DNA of 64,000 nucleotides from Haladaptatus litoreus (GCF_900156425.1 NZ_FTNO01000001.1:2019689-2083688), one strand, 5' to 3'; counted from the stretch's first letter, positions 25,430 to 35,028 are shown. Notes: a model not told the origin generated them from the letters alone. Numbers and translations are program-made.

Positions 25430-26562
25430 TTAGAACAGATTGGCCTGCTGATAAACGCTGATTCCTTCCTCAGTGATGTCGTAGGGTTTGATTTCGCGGG
25501 AGTGGTTCGCGTCTCGAATCTTCTGGATTTCGACGGCGAGTCGGGTTTCGCGGAAATCGTCCGTGCTTCGGACGTACTGGAGGACGAACACGGCGTCGGT
25601 GAGATATTCGATGATACCGTGACGGGAGGCGTAGGGGTTCTCGTCGCTGGCCTCGCTCGTCAGCATGGTCGTCACGCCCGCTTCTTTCAAACTTCGGGTG
25701 AAGTCGTAAATCTCGTTTCGACGCGACGACTGCGCTTCGTACATCATTTCGAGCAGGGAGACGGAGTCGAGAACGAGACGAGTCGCGCCGAAATCGCGGA
25801 CGAGGCCGGGGAGTTCGCTCTGGATGCTCGACAGCGAGTTGGCCATCTCGATTGGGTCTAAATCCACGATTGCGAGTAGGTCGTCTTCGACGTACTCGTC
25901 GTAGGGCCACCCCTTCTCCGTCGCACTGTTGACGATTCGCTCGTGGCTCTCCTCCAGCGTGACGTAAACGGCGCTTTCGCCGCGCGACAGTGCGTGGTCT
26001 AAAAACTGGAGTCCGAAGGTGGTTTTCCCGGTTCCGGCGTTACCGATTGCAACCATTAGGGTTCGTTCGGGGACGCCGCCCTGAATCATGCTGTCGAGGC
26101 CGTCGATGCCGATGTCGGTTCGGGGGATGTCCGATTCGAACTCCTCGTCGTCGAAGCCGCCGGTGTCGAACCCGCCGCCAGCATCAAAACCGTCGCTATC
26201 GCCGCCGAACCCGCCACCGAAATCCGATTCGCCGCCGGAACCTGCGCCGGGTGCGTTCGAAAACGCGGAAGCGAAATCGTCGTCGACAGAGAGTCGCTGT
26301 TCGATTCGTCCGGATTCGACTCGTCCGGCGTTTCGGGGGGTTTCGTATCTCGTTCAGCACTGGGTGTCGCCATCTCGTCAGCGCCGAATCCCGGCTTGCC
26401 CGCGGGGGCATCTTCGGATTCTTCGGTCGAGAGTTCCGACGAATCGGGCGCGTCGGGGAAGTCGGGCGAATCCGACCCATTTGTCGGATCGTCGTCAGTA
26501 CTGTCTGCCTCCTCATCGTCGTCACGAAGTGCGGCCTCGAACCAGTCGTCTTCCTCGGTCAC
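25430..26562 (-). pseudogene. KaiC/RecA-like ATPase gene with a one-base frameshift
   Basis: The 3' part (25430-26089) encodes a RecA-fold domain: MIQGGVPERTLMVAIGNAGTGKTTFGLQFL with an intact P-loop, LDLDPIEMANSLSSI, LVLDSVSLLEMMY and a C-terminal winged tail. The 5' part starts with GTG at 26562 (MTEEDDWFEAALRDDDEEAD) in a different frame. The frames meet near 26278-26287, where loss of one base in tcgtcgtcgac would convert DSLSDDDFASAF into an out-of-frame tail. The linker is Gly/Asp/Phe repeats (FGGGFGGDSDGFDAGGGF). An intact product would be about 375 residues. Either sequencing error or a genuine mutation. Confidence 0.75.
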
Positions 26563-26735
26563 GCTATCACCGCCTTCAAGATTCGAAGGCGTGGAGTCCG
26601 GTTCGCACTCACTTCGCTCGTGCGCACCGAAAACGGAGTTCGAGCGAGAGTTCTCATCATCCTGTCACTGGCACCCGACGCAAATTAATGTTCGTGTCGG
26701 CGGCTTTTTGAGCGCCCGGCGAGAACGGAGTCGTG

Positions 26736-27560
26736 ATGAACGTCGGTATCGTCGCGCAGAGGGGAAACGAACGGGCCGCGACACTCGCAGGGCGATTGCA
26801 AGAGACGCTTGCCGAGGAGAACGTCACAGTTCGAATCGACGCCGCGACCGCCGAGCAGTTAGGAATCGACGGAGTCGATGTTTCACGGATGGCGGAAAAC
26901 GACCTCGTCGTGAGCATCGGCGGCGACGGCACCTTCCTGTTCGCCGCCAGTGGAGCAGGCGGGACGCCGATTCTGGGCGTGAATCTGGGAGAGGTCGGCT
27001 TTCTCAACGCCGTCGCGCCGGAAGAGGCAGTGGACGAGGTTCGCGCAGTCGTTGCAGAGTACCACGAATTCGGAGAAATCCCGTCTCGAGCAGTACCCCG
27101 CCTTCGCGCGAGCGGAGAGGGTGACTGGTCGGTTCACCCGGCGCTGAACGAAATCGTGATTCAGGGCGCACAGCGCGGCCACGGACAGGGACTCGATTAC
27201 GAAGTCCACATCGACGGCGTGGAGTACGGCGAGGGCCACGCCGACGGCGTGCTGGTTTCGACGCCCACGGGAAGTACGGCCTACAACCTGAGCGAGGGTG
27301 GCCCGTTGGTGCATCCCGGCGTCGATGGACTGGTGTTTACCGAAATGTGCGCCGACAATCCCATGCCGCCGCTCGTTTTCGACCCCGACCACGATGTCGT
27401 GATTCGGGTCGAAAACGCACCGTTCGCAGTCGTCGGAAGCGACGGGACACAGGTTCGAATCGAACCGCCGGAGACGATTACGGTGTCGCTCGCGCCGGAA
27501 CCGGCCCACATCGCCGGGCCGTCCACGAACTTCTTCGGGGCGCTCTCGAAATTAGATTGA
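26736..27560 (+). CDS. nadK: NAD kinase
   Basis: ATP- or polyphosphate-dependent phosphorylation of NAD(H) to NADP(H). The 274-residue product has the family signature [15 protein letters not shown], where the G-G-D-G loop binds the phosphates, and ALNEIVI with the second conserved N-E. The C-terminal beta-sandwich includes [15 protein letters not shown] and [11 protein letters not shown]. The start at 26736 ([10 protein letters not shown]) is chosen; a GTG codon precedes it at 26733. It is followed 48 bases later by mptA. Confidence 0.95.
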   Translation: MNVGIVAQRGNERAATLAGRLQETLAEENVTVRIDAATAEQLGIDGVDVSRMAENDLVVSIGGDGTFLFAASGAGGTPILGVNLGEVGFLNAVAPEEAVDEVRAVVAEYHEFGEIPSRAVPRLRASGEGDWSVHPALNEIVIQGAQRGHGQGLDYEVHIDGVEYGEGHADGVLVSTPTGSTAYNLSEGGPLVHPGVDGLVFTEMCADNPMPPLVFDPDHDVVIRVENAPFAVVGSDGTQVRIEPPETITVSLAPEPAHIAGPSTNFFGALSKLD

Positions 27561-27608
27561 CTGCCGGAAGCGGAAGCCTCTAATTCTGTTGCTCACAACA
27601 GAGGGACA

Positions 27609-28550
27609 ATGAAACAGCAACTCCCCGACGTGCAGGCTACGGCACCCGACGTGACGGTCGGGTTGAACCGAGTCGGCGTGACCGGTGTGGAAAAACTGGT
27701 CGAAATCGCTCGTCCCGACAAACGACCCTACGTGCTGACCGCCGAGTTCGACGTGCTCGTTGACCTGCCAAGTTGGCGCAAAGGCGCGGACATGAGCCGA
27801 AACATGGAGGTCGTAGACGAAGTCCTCGAAGACGCCGTCAGCGAACCGACCTACCGCGTCGAGGACGTCTGTGGCGACGCCGCGGAGCGATTGCTCGAAA
27901 AACACGACTACACGACGAAGGCCGAGGTCAGCATGGAAGCGGAGTTCATGGTGCGCGATACGACACCCGAAAGCGGTCGCCCGACGCAGGCAACCGTGGA
28001 CATCATCGCCAGCGCGACAGCGACCGAGGAAGAAGAAACGAAAGAGGAAATCGGCGCGCGCGTAACCGGCATGACCGTCTGTCCTTGCTCGCAGGGTATG
28101 ATGAGCGGGCGGGCAAAAAAGAAACTCCTCGACCTCGGCGTCGGCGAACAAGAAGTCAAGGAGTTCCTGCGCGAAATCCCGCAGGCGGGCCACTCCCAGC
28201 GCGGACACGCCACCCTCACCGTCGAAAGTGCAGGTGCACCAGAGGTTGACCTCCACGAACTCATCGAAGTCGCGCGGGATTCCATGAGCGCCCGAATCTA
28301 CAACCTCGCAAAGCGCCCCGACGAAGACCACATGACGTTTCAGGCGCACGCCGACGCGAAGTTCGTGGAAGACTGCGTGCGCGACATGGCCCACGGCGTG
28401 GTCGAACAGTTCCCCGACCTGCCGGACGACGCAGTCGTAACGATGAAACAGAGCAACGACGAGTCCATTCACCAGCACAACGCCCACGCGGAGCGTGTTG
28501 CGGAGGTTGGGATGTTGCGCGAGGAAGTCGCCGAATCACGCGACGAGTAG
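27609..28550 (+). CDS. mptA: GTP cyclohydrolase MptA (archaeal type IV)
   Basis: This Fe(II)-dependent enzyme makes 7,8-dihydroneopterin 2',3'-cyclic phosphate from GTP, the first step of archaeal pterin (folate/methanopterin) synthesis. The 313-residue tunnel-fold protein has the expected N-terminus ([20 protein letters not shown]), the conserved [10 protein letters not shown] with the metal/zinc cysteine, and the [11 protein letters not shown] strand. The C-terminus carries [19 protein letters not shown]. The family includes the FolE2-like bacterial enzymes, but the haloarchaeal context favours MptA. Confidence 0.93.
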   Translation: MKQQLPDVQATAPDVTVGLNRVGVTGVEKLVEIARPDKRPYVLTAEFDVLVDLPSWRKGADMSRNMEVVDEVLEDAVSEPTYRVEDVCGDAAERLLEKHDYTTKAEVSMEAEFMVRDTTPESGRPTQATVDIIASATATEEEETKEEIGARVTGMTVCPCSQGMMSGRAKKKLLDLGVGEQEVKEFLREIPQAGHSQRGHATLTVESAGAPEVDLHELIEVARDSMSARIYNLAKRPDEDHMTFQAHADAKFVEDCVRDMAHGVVEQFPDLPDDAVVTMKQSNDESIHQHNAHAERVAEVGMLREEVAESRDE

Positions 28551-28914
28551 CGACATCGGAAATTTCAGTCCCTGTTTCTAATTGGATTCGGTCGTTATGT
28601 TGGATGGTGTCTAGTACTGTTCTAGCGTAACTACTGGTTCCAGATCTACCGAAACTGAAATCACGACAATAAACGACCGCCACTGCATGCGGACGAGTGC
28701 GCCGACCGCTGGCTCGGCGTCCAGTCGGCGCGTCCCGTGGGTTGGTCGGTCTGCTGTTTTCGAAATCTACACATTCAGTCTAATCGCGAAACTGCTAGCG
28801 GTTTCGCGGTCTATTTCCCGCTCTGCTGTTGCAAGCTAGACCAGTTCAACAGTCCGAAGGTATCAGAACGCGCGGTCGTAACACGTATTCCACGGGCCGA
28901 CGAACCTGACTGTC
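28551..28914. other. Structured intergenic region, no gene
   Basis: No coding frame is convincing. The interval carries two perfect inverted repeats: 28691-28735 (GGAC-bulge-GCGCCGAC paired with GTCGGCGC-GTCC) and 28785-28808 (CGCGAAAC / GTTTCGCG, eight-base loop). The first sits in a GC-rich block inside otherwise mixed sequence, which suggests an RNA structure or protein-binding site rather than ordinary spacer. Confidence 0.5.
28691..28735. ncRNA. Possible structured RNA or extended hairpin
   Basis: GCGCCGAC at 28699-28706 pairs perfectly with GTCGGCGC at 28724-28731 around a 17-base loop. The stem extends outward with GGAC (28691-28694) and GTCC (28732-28735), leaving a GAGT bulge. There is no tRNA-like T-arm and no match I know of to RNase P or SRP RNA. 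Strand and transcription cannot be determined. Confidence 0.3.
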
Positions 28915-30321
28915 ATGATAGGTATCGTCGGTGGGGGAATCGCCGGATTGGCCGCCGCCTACCGCCTCCAGCAGCACGACTACGATGTGCAGGTGTTCGA
29001 AGCGAGCGACGACCTCGGCGGACTCGCCGCGACCTACGAGACGAACGGGGACAGAATCGAGAAATTTTACCACCACCTCTCCGCGTCCGAGGAAACCATC
29101 ATCGACCTCATGGACGAACTCGGACTGGGCGACGATTTGGAGTGGCCCATCGGGAAGAACGCCTACTACGTCGATGGCGTCGTCCACCCGCTCGACAAGC
29201 CGTGGGAAATCCTCGCCTACCCGCACATGAGCGCCTACGACAAGTTCCGGTTGGCCCTGCTCACGCAGGAAATCGACGTTCGGGGCGGGATTCCGAAGTT
29301 CGACACCTACGAGCGACTGGAGGATTTCGAGGACGTGCCGATAGACGAGTTCCTTATCGAACACACCTCCCGAGGAGTTTACGAGAACTTCTTCGGGCCG
29401 CTTCTGGACGCGAAATTCGGGAGCAGAAAGGAAGACGTGAGCGCGGCGTGGCTCCTCGGACGAATCAAATTCCGCGGCGAGCGCGACCTGCTTCGGGGCG
29501 AACCGCTGGGCTACCTCCGGGACGGGTTCGGTCGCCTCATCGACGCCCTCATCGAGGAAGTCGGCGAGGAGAACATCACGACCGGCGTGCGCGTCAGCGA
29601 CATCGACACGGAAGGCGGGGAAGTTCGGTCGCTCACGACCGAAGCGACACAAGCCGTCGAAGCGACTGCCACCGCAGATGGTGGAACAGTGGACGACGGA
29701 ACCACGAATGGCGAAAACGAGGAAACCGTCACCGAAACGCACGACGTTGACGGCGTGGTCGTCGCGGCGATGCCCAACGTCCTCGAAGGACTCACGGGCT
29801 ACGAATGCGACATCGACTTCCAAGGCGCGGTCTGTGCGCTCGTGACGATGGACGAATCGCTGACCGACACCTACTGGCTCAACATCGGCCACGAGGCACC
29901 GTTCGGCGCACTCATCGAGCACACGAACTACATCCCGTCGGAGCGGTACGGCGGCGACCATCTGCTCTACGTCGCGAGCTACATTCAGGACTACGAGGAA
30001 GACCTGTGGCAGATGGACGACGAGGAAATCGAGGAGTTGTGGCTCTCTCACATCGCGGAGATGTTCCCCGACTGGAACCGCGATTCGGTGAAGCAGTTCC
30101 GCCTCGCGCGCAACCCGCGCGCCGCACCGGTGTACGAACGCGGGTATCTCGACTTGGTGGTTCCCTACGACCTCGGCGACGACATCGCAGAGGGCATCTA
30201 CTACGCCGGAATGGCGAGCAAGGCCCAGTACCCCGAACGCAGTCTGAACGGCGGCATCGTCGCTGGCTACGAATGCGCCGACAGAATCGCGGGCAAGAAA
30301 CAGGTTATCAGTCCGCAATAA
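28915..30321 (+). CDS. FAD-dependent amine-oxidase-like oxidoreductase
   Basis: A 468-residue flavoprotein. The dinucleotide-binding motif is GIVGGGIAGLAAAYRLQQHD, followed by VFEASDDLGG typical of the protoporphyrinogen-oxidase / UDP-galactopyranose-mutase / amine-oxidase group. Segments FYHHLSASEE and DGVVHPLDKP support that group. The C-terminus has GIYYAGMASKAQYPERSLNGGIVAGYECA, the FAD-binding end motif. An acidic, Thr/Gly-rich insertion at about residues 240-275 interrupts the substrate domain. Substrate unknown. The start at 28915 gives an N-terminus directly at the first strand. Confidence 0.85.
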   Translation: MIGIVGGGIAGLAAAYRLQQHDYDVQVFEASDDLGGLAATYETNGDRIEKFYHHLSASEETIIDLMDELGLGDDLEWPIGKNAYYVDGVVHPLDKPWEILAYPHMSAYDKFRLALLTQEIDVRGGIPKFDTYERLEDFEDVPIDEFLIEHTSRGVYENFFGPLLDAKFGSRKEDVSAAWLLGRIKFRGERDLLRGEPLGYLRDGFGRLIDALIEEVGEENITTGVRVSDIDTEGGEVRSLTTEATQAVEATATADGGTVDDGTTNGENEETVTETHDVDGVVVAAMPNVLEGLTGYECDIDFQGAVCALVTMDESLTDTYWLNIGHEAPFGALIEHTNYIPSERYGGDHLLYVASYIQDYEEDLWQMDDEEIEELWLSHIAEMFPDWNRDSVKQFRLARNPRAAPVYERGYLDLVVPYDLGDDIAEGIYYAGMASKAQYPERSLNGGIVAGYECADRIAGKKQVISPQ

Positions 30322-30353
30322 ACTACTGGCAACGAGACGTTTCCGCCTCGGTT

Positions 30354-30381
30354 GGGCGATGCCATGGTCATGGCATCGCCC
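30354..30381. repeat. Perfect 13-bp inverted repeat
   Basis: GGGCGATGCCATG (30354-30366) and its exact complement (30369-30381) are separated by only GT. This lies 33 bases after the flavoprotein stop and 119 bases before the phosphate permease start. No strong T-run follows immediately, only gatttt some bases later, so a terminator is possible but not certain. The CATGGTCATG core also resembles an operator. Confidence 0.55.
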
Positions 30382-30499
30382 TCGATTTTCTCCGGACGAT
30401 TTTTCGCACGCTGTTGCCCACTACACAAACACGATCATCATCACGCAGATATGAAACTATGCGTGAACTTTTGCCCGTCCGTCGCTAGGGTGACCTATC

Positions 30500-31669
30500 A
30501 TGGTGGGGGTCGAACAGATAGCGGTTTTGAGCGTGGGCGCGGTAGCGAGTTTCTTTATGGCGTGGACAGTCGGGGCGGGGTGGACACCCTACGCACCCAG
30601 CGTCGGCGCGCGAACGATGACGATTATGCGCGCAGCTTTCTTCACGGGACTGTTCGGCATCGCAGGGGCGGTGTTGCAAGGAGCGAACGTCACGGAGGCG
30701 ATGGCCGCCGGACTCATCGAGGGTGTGTCTATCTCGCCGATTGGGGCGGTCATCGCGCTCACTGTCGCCGCGGGATTGGTCGCAATCGGCGTCTTCGCGG
30801 GCTATCCACTGGCGACTGCGTTTACCGCGACAGGGGCGGTTATCGGCGTCGGACTTGCACTGGGGGGACAGCCAGCCTACGCGAAATATCAGCAAATTCT
30901 CCTGCTGTGGGTGCTGACGCCGTTTCTCTGCGGCGGCACCGCCTACGGACTCGCCCGCCTGATTCGTCGTGACGACGTGCCCGACGAGTACACAATTCCG
31001 CTGTTCGGTGGCTTGGTGGGACTCATCCTCGCAAACTCGCCGTTTACCATGCTCGCGCCCGAGCAGGGTGGGGCGTCGGTTGCGGCAGTTCTCTCCGAGG
31101 AACTGCCGCTTTCGCCACTGCTTGGCCTTGCTGTGGTGACCTTGCTCGTCGGCCTCGTTCTCGGCGGAATCCTCCTGTTGGAAGTCCGGTCGAGCGTCAG
31201 ACGAGGCCAGCGACATCTGCTGTTCGGCATCGGCGCGCTCGTCTCGTTTTCCGCGGGCGGCAGTCAGGTCGGCCTCGCGGTTGGACCGCTCGTTCCGATG
31301 CTCACTCCGCTCGAACTGCCTATCCTCGTCGTCCTCGTCTTCGGCGGGTTGGGTGTCATGTTCGGCGCGTGGATGGGCGCACCGAGGATGATAAAGGCGC
31401 TCGCACGGGATTTCTCGTCACTCGGTCCACGACGGGCCACTGCCGCGCTGATTCCGGCGTTCGCCATCGCCCAGACCGCGGTGTTGTTCGGGATTCCCGT
31501 CTCGTTCAACGAAATCATCGTGAGCGCAGTCATCGGAAGCGGCTACGCCGTCGGCGGGGAGAAAACGAGCACCGGCAAAATCCTCTACACGGTTTTCGGA
31601 TGGGTCGTCTCACTGCTCCTCTCGTTCGTGTTGGCGTTCGGGCTGTTGACGGTTGTGGAGATGCTGTAA
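30500..31669 (+). CDS. pit: Inorganic phosphate transporter (PiT family)
   Basis: A 389-residue membrane protein with about ten to eleven helices. The N-terminal part, FFMAWTVGAGWTPYAPSVGAR with a GARTMTIMRAAFFTG segment, corresponds to the first PD001131-type repeat of PiT proteins; the second repeat is IGSGYAVGGEKTSTGKILY near the C-terminus. The family imports phosphate with cation symport. In this protein the usual N-(A/G)-N of the first repeat reads differently (TVGAGWTPYAP), so substrate assignment is less secure. It stands alone with gaps on both sides. Confidence 0.82.
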   Translation: MVGVEQIAVLSVGAVASFFMAWTVGAGWTPYAPSVGARTMTIMRAAFFTGLFGIAGAVLQGANVTEAMAAGLIEGVSISPIGAVIALTVAAGLVAIGVFAGYPLATAFTATGAVIGVGLALGGQPAYAKYQQILLLWVLTPFLCGGTAYGLARLIRRDDVPDEYTIPLFGGLVGLILANSPFTMLAPEQGGASVAAVLSEELPLSPLLGLAVVTLLVGLVLGGILLLEVRSSVRRGQRHLLFGIGALVSFSAGGSQVGLAVGPLVPMLTPLELPILVVLVFGGLGVMFGAWMGAPRMIKALARDFSSLGPRRATAALIPAFAIAQTAVLFGIPVSFNEIIVSAVIGSGYAVGGEKTSTGKILYTVFGWVVSLLLSFVLAFGLLTVVEML

Positions 31670-31789
31670 CCGATTTTTCGGACGACGACCACCAACCACT
31701 ACTTTCGCAGTATTCTCGGTTTGCATCAATCGGCAGTGTTCGATTCAGTGTCAGAAATGTAGATGACAGTTGGTAGCGTTTCACGTAGT

Positions 31790-32461
31790 ATGGAGGAGAG
31801 TGTCGCGGGGTTCAAAGAACAGGGAGATTGGGTCACCATCGTCGAACACGGCGAACGAATCACGGAAGCCCTAACCGAGGAAGGCGTCGAAGACTCCGAC
31901 TCGGACTTCGAAGAATGGAACGACTGGCGGCCGAAAGTTCACGAACGCCTTCGAGAGGACGTAAAAGAGAAAACTGCGGAGCAGGCGAGTCCATCGGAAG
32001 GGGAGGGCGAGAAGGCGGGAAAATCCCCGAGTGAGGACGTGGATGCTGCAGGAGACGAACTCAAAGATTCGATGTCGGAACTCGCGGACGGGGACGTAGA
32101 AAACGCAGTGAAAGAGGGCCAAGAATCAGTCGAGCGTGCGACTCGGGCGGTAGACACGGCGGGGCGCAAAGCACTGCGAGCGGTCGAGGAAACGGTGTAC
32201 AAACACGTCATGACGAAGGTTTCGCCCGTGTACTTCGACAACGAACTCATTAGCGCTAACGTCGAGCGAACGCGGGACACAGACCAACGATACGTCTTCG
32301 AGGTGAACGTCAATCAGGATGACCTCAAAGACCGCGTCCGCGACCGTCTCGAAGAGTACGAAGAGCAAAAGCGATGGCGCGGCGAGGCCGAAAAAGAAAC
32401 CGAATCGGTGGAGGCCGCGGAAGGAACCGAATCGCCCGAATCGCCCGAATCGGGGAATTAG
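31790..32461 (+). CDS. Conserved haloarchaeal protein (DUF5828-like)
   Basis: A 223-residue acidic protein. The N-terminus MEESVAGFKEQGDWVTIVEH is a short helical domain; residues 60-130 are charged and likely coiled; the C-terminus YKHVMTKVSPVYFDNELISA followed by RYVFEVNVNQDDLKDRVRDR is the best-ordered part and may form an alpha/beta domain. The last 30 residues are Glu/Ser/Pro low complexity. The start at 31790 is chosen because the family begins there; a Met nine codons upstream also exists. Function unknown. Confidence 0.72.
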   Translation: MEESVAGFKEQGDWVTIVEHGERITEALTEEGVEDSDSDFEEWNDWRPKVHERLREDVKEKTAEQASPSEGEGEKAGKSPSEDVDAAGDELKDSMSELADGDVENAVKEGQESVERATRAVDTAGRKALRAVEETVYKHVMTKVSPVYFDNELISANVERTRDTDQRYVFEVNVNQDDLKDRVRDRLEEYEEQKRWRGEAEKETESVEAAEGTESPESPESGN

Positions 32462-32553
32462 TTGTCCAAACAACGACAAGAGTTGGTTCAAACCCGCTGT
32501 AGTCTGTTCAAATACACAACAATTCTATGCGAGACAGTGACGAATGAATACCG

Positions 32554-33021
32554 ATGTACGAACGAATACTCATCCCAATCGACGGGAGTGAAGCGGCGGA
32601 AAACGCGATTCCACACGCACTCGATTTGGCCGAAACCTACGGTGCAGGCCTGTACACCGTCTCCGTCGTGGACACGGACGAAGCGGACGAGAACGAAGCG
32701 CGTGAAGCGATGTTCGACGAGTTCGAAGCCCAATCGCAGGAGATGGTCGAAGACGTGATTCAGCGGGCGGAAGAGCGCAACATCCGAACGACTGCCGGTT
32801 CGATTGCCGAGGGAAAACCACACCGGGCGATTCTCGACTACGCCGACATCCGGGACATCGACCTCATCGTCATGGGGACGCACGGTCGCGGCGGTATCCG
32901 GTATCCGCTTCGCCGCAGCGTCACAGAAAAAGTGGTCCGGCGGGCGATGGTTCCCGTGGTCTGTGTTCGACTCGGGAAAGGGGAAGAGGTCGGGGAACGC
33001 GGGAACGGAGACGAAAACTGA
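32554..33021 (+). CDS. Universal stress protein (UspA family)
   Basis: A second USP domain protein, 155 residues, beginning MYERILIPIDGSEAAENAIP. The ATP-binding signature is LIVMGTHGRGGIRYPLRRSV, with the family G-x-x-G pattern present. A short acidic tail (KGEEVGERGNGDEN) follows the domain. It is preceded by 92 bases with an AT-rich aacaattctatgc promoter-like element. It is similar to but distinct from the copy at 24607. Confidence 0.92.
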   Translation: MYERILIPIDGSEAAENAIPHALDLAETYGAGLYTVSVVDTDEADENEAREAMFDEFEAQSQEMVEDVIQRAEERNIRTTAGSIAEGKPHRAILDYADIRDIDLIVMGTHGRGGIRYPLRRSVTEKVVRRAMVPVVCVRLGKGEEVGERGNGDEN

Positions 33022-33024
33022 TTT

Positions 33025-33609
33025 CTACGCCTCTCCTTCGTCTACGCCGACCGCATCCGAGATGTCCACGTCGTCGGGTTCGTCTTGGCCGCCGATTCTG
33101 ACCTCGCCGTCGTCGCCTTCGACGTACACGTCGTCCGCGAAGCCACCTTCGGCGTGAGGGTGTTCGGGGTTATCCAATTTTTCCGGCGTCGATGGTGCTT
33201 CGGGCATCTCCTCCGGTTCGAACTCACCGAGCGGGTCGGCGATGGTGATTCCGTGGCGCTCGAAGAACGTCTCGTAGCGTTCGTAGTGGTCTTCGAGTTC
33301 GTCGCCGGGGAACTCCATCATCTCCGTCCAGCCGTGGTTGTAGAAGTCGAAGTTGGCCTGAATGTGCGTGATTTCGCGGGCTTCCGCCTCCGGGGCACCT
33401 TCCTGAAGTGCGGCGAGATAGGAGTCCATCGTCGCACCGAAGAAGGCATCGAGGCGTTCCCTGCGTTCTTCTTGATGCTCGGGGGCGGCCTTCTTCAGAA
33501 AGATTTTCGTGTGCAGGTCAACCAGTTTCGACTTCACCACGTCGCTCACGACGGGGAGTTCGAGCGCCTTTCTCGACGCGAAGTGACGTGCGTTCTGACG
33601 GATTTTCAT
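33025..33609 (-). CDS. Conserved haloarchaeal protein (DUF6149-like)
   Basis: A 194-residue protein starting MKIRQNARHFASRKALELPV, a basic amphipathic segment, then a helical domain (residues 40-130) with RLDAFFGATMDSYLAALQEG and FYNHGWTEMMEFPG, and an acidic C-terminal tail (PHAEGGFADDVYVEGDDGEV). No enzymatic motif is evident. The pattern matches a haloarchaeal family of unknown function. The gene ends three bases after the convergent stress protein. Confidence 0.75.
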   Translation of the reverse strand: MKIRQNARHFASRKALELPVVSDVVKSKLVDLHTKIFLKKAAPEHQEERRERLDAFFGATMDSYLAALQEGAPEAEAREITHIQANFDFYNHGWTEMMEFPGDELEDHYERYETFFERHGITIADPLGEFEPEEMPEAPSTPEKLDNPEHPHAEGGFADDVYVEGDDGEVRIGGQDEPDDVDISDAVGVDEGEA

Positions 33610-33780
33610 GGACGAGGCTTGGAACGCGAGCGTCTAAAACGTCCCGGCACACTCGTCGGGGTGGCGAGTGAGATTGTGTGGAATCGAGACATCGTTCCGC
33701 GACGAAAATGAGCGTGTTGGCGTTTGGCACCAATATCGAGATAGCAATCCACTTTAACCCTGACGCAGAACTTCTCCCAC

Positions 33781-35028
33781 ATGAGCGAATCGTACGTAAT
33801 CATCGGCGACGGTATCGCGGGCAGTTCCGCGGCGGAGACCATCCGCGAAGCCAAACCCGACGCTGACGTTGCCATCATTACCGACGAGGGCGAAGCCCTC
33901 TACAACCGGATTCTCATCAAGGAGTTCGCCAAAGGCAAACTCCCCGAAGCACCGATTTCCATCCACGAACCCGAGTGGTACGACGAGCGAGACATCGACC
34001 TCGAACTGAACACGTTCGTCACGAACATCGACGCGGACGCACACGAAGTCCACACCCACGACAGCGGCACCTTCGAATACGACAAACTGCTCGTGGCCAC
34101 AGGCGGGACGCCAACCCAACTGCCGGTGGACAACAGCGACGCAGACGGCATCCACCACTTTTGGACGTTCCAAGACGCCCGAGCAATCGCAGAGAACGCG
34201 GAACAGGCAGAGACCGGCGTCGTCGTCGGTGCCGGTCTGCTCGGCATCGACCTCGCCGCGATTTGTGGCGAGCAGGACGTTGACGCCCACTACATCATGC
34301 GCGGTAATCGCTGGTGGCGCTACGGCCTGAGCGTAGACGGTGCGGAAATCATCCACGACGCGCTCGAAGAGAAGGGCGTCACGCCGGTTCTCGAAAGCGG
34401 CGTCAACGGGTTCAAGACGGACGACGACGGTAACGTGGTCGCCACGCTGGACGCGGACGACAACGAGTACGACAGCGAGTTCGTCGGCATCGCAATCGGT
34501 CTCAACTTCAACACCGAATACCTCCAAGGGAGCGGTGTGGAAACGGACAACGGCGTCGTCGTCGACCAGTATATGCAGACCAACGTCGAAGATATCTACG
34601 CCGCTGGCGACATTACGCGCTACTACGACGTGATTCTGGACGAGTACGCCCAGAATGGGTCGTGGGGCAGTGCGAAACAGCAGGGTGCCGTCGCTGGCAA
34701 GAACATGGTCGCAGATTCCGACGAGGAAAAAGAGGAGTTCCGCTGGGTGTCCTCCTACTCTATCACACACTTCGACTTCCCGTTCCTCTCCTTCGGCTTC
34801 CCGACGATGGGCGACGACGAATGCGAGGAGAAGTACAGCGACACCGAATGGCGGCGTCTCTCGTTCAAAGACGGCAAACTCATCGGCGGCGTTCTCATCG
34901 GCGACATCGCCCCGCAGGGCAAGTACAAAGACCTCATCCGGAACGAGGTCGAGGTCGCAGACCAGAAAGACATCCTGCTCGAAAAGGAGTTCGACCCGGA
35001 AAAGCTCGCACTCCCGCAGGAACAGTAG
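33781..35028 (+). CDS. FAD/NAD(P)-dependent oxidoreductase
   Basis: A 415-residue two-dinucleotide-binding-domain flavoprotein. The first Rossmann motif is IIGDGIAGSSAAETI; the NAD(P)-binding motif is GVVVGAGLLGIDLAAICGEQ at about residue 140; the FAD-binding end motif is DIYAAGDITRYYDV at about 275. These match the ferredoxin/rubredoxin/nitrite reductase group. The C-terminal 110 residues (SYSITHFDFPFLSFGFPTMG) form the dimerisation domain. In archaea such proteins reduce small redox carriers, but no partner gene is adjacent. A 30-bp tandem duplication begins at its stop codon. Confidence 0.88.
   Translation: MSESYVIIGDGIAGSSAAETIREAKPDADVAIITDEGEALYNRILIKEFAKGKLPEAPISIHEPEWYDERDIDLELNTFVTNIDADAHEVHTHDSGTFEYDKLLVATGGTPTQLPVDNSDADGIHHFWTFQDARAIAENAEQAETGVVVGAGLLGIDLAAICGEQDVDAHYIMRGNRWWRYGLSVDGAEIIHDALEEKGVTPVLESGVNGFKTDDDGNVVATLDADDNEYDSEFVGIAIGLNFNTEYLQGSGVETDNGVVVDQYMQTNVEDIYAAGDITRYYDVILDEYAQNGSWGSAKQQGAVAGKNMVADSDEEKEEFRWVSSYSITHFDFPFLSFGFPTMGDDECEEKYSDTEWRRLSFKDGKLIGGVLIGDIAPQGKYKDLIRNEVEVADQKDILLEKEFDPEKLALPQEQ

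Noticed and set aside
28551..28914. tRNA, RNase P or SRP RNA gene
   Set aside because: No T-arm consensus, no conserved cores I could recognise, and the length is too short for SRP or RNase P RNA with its full structure.
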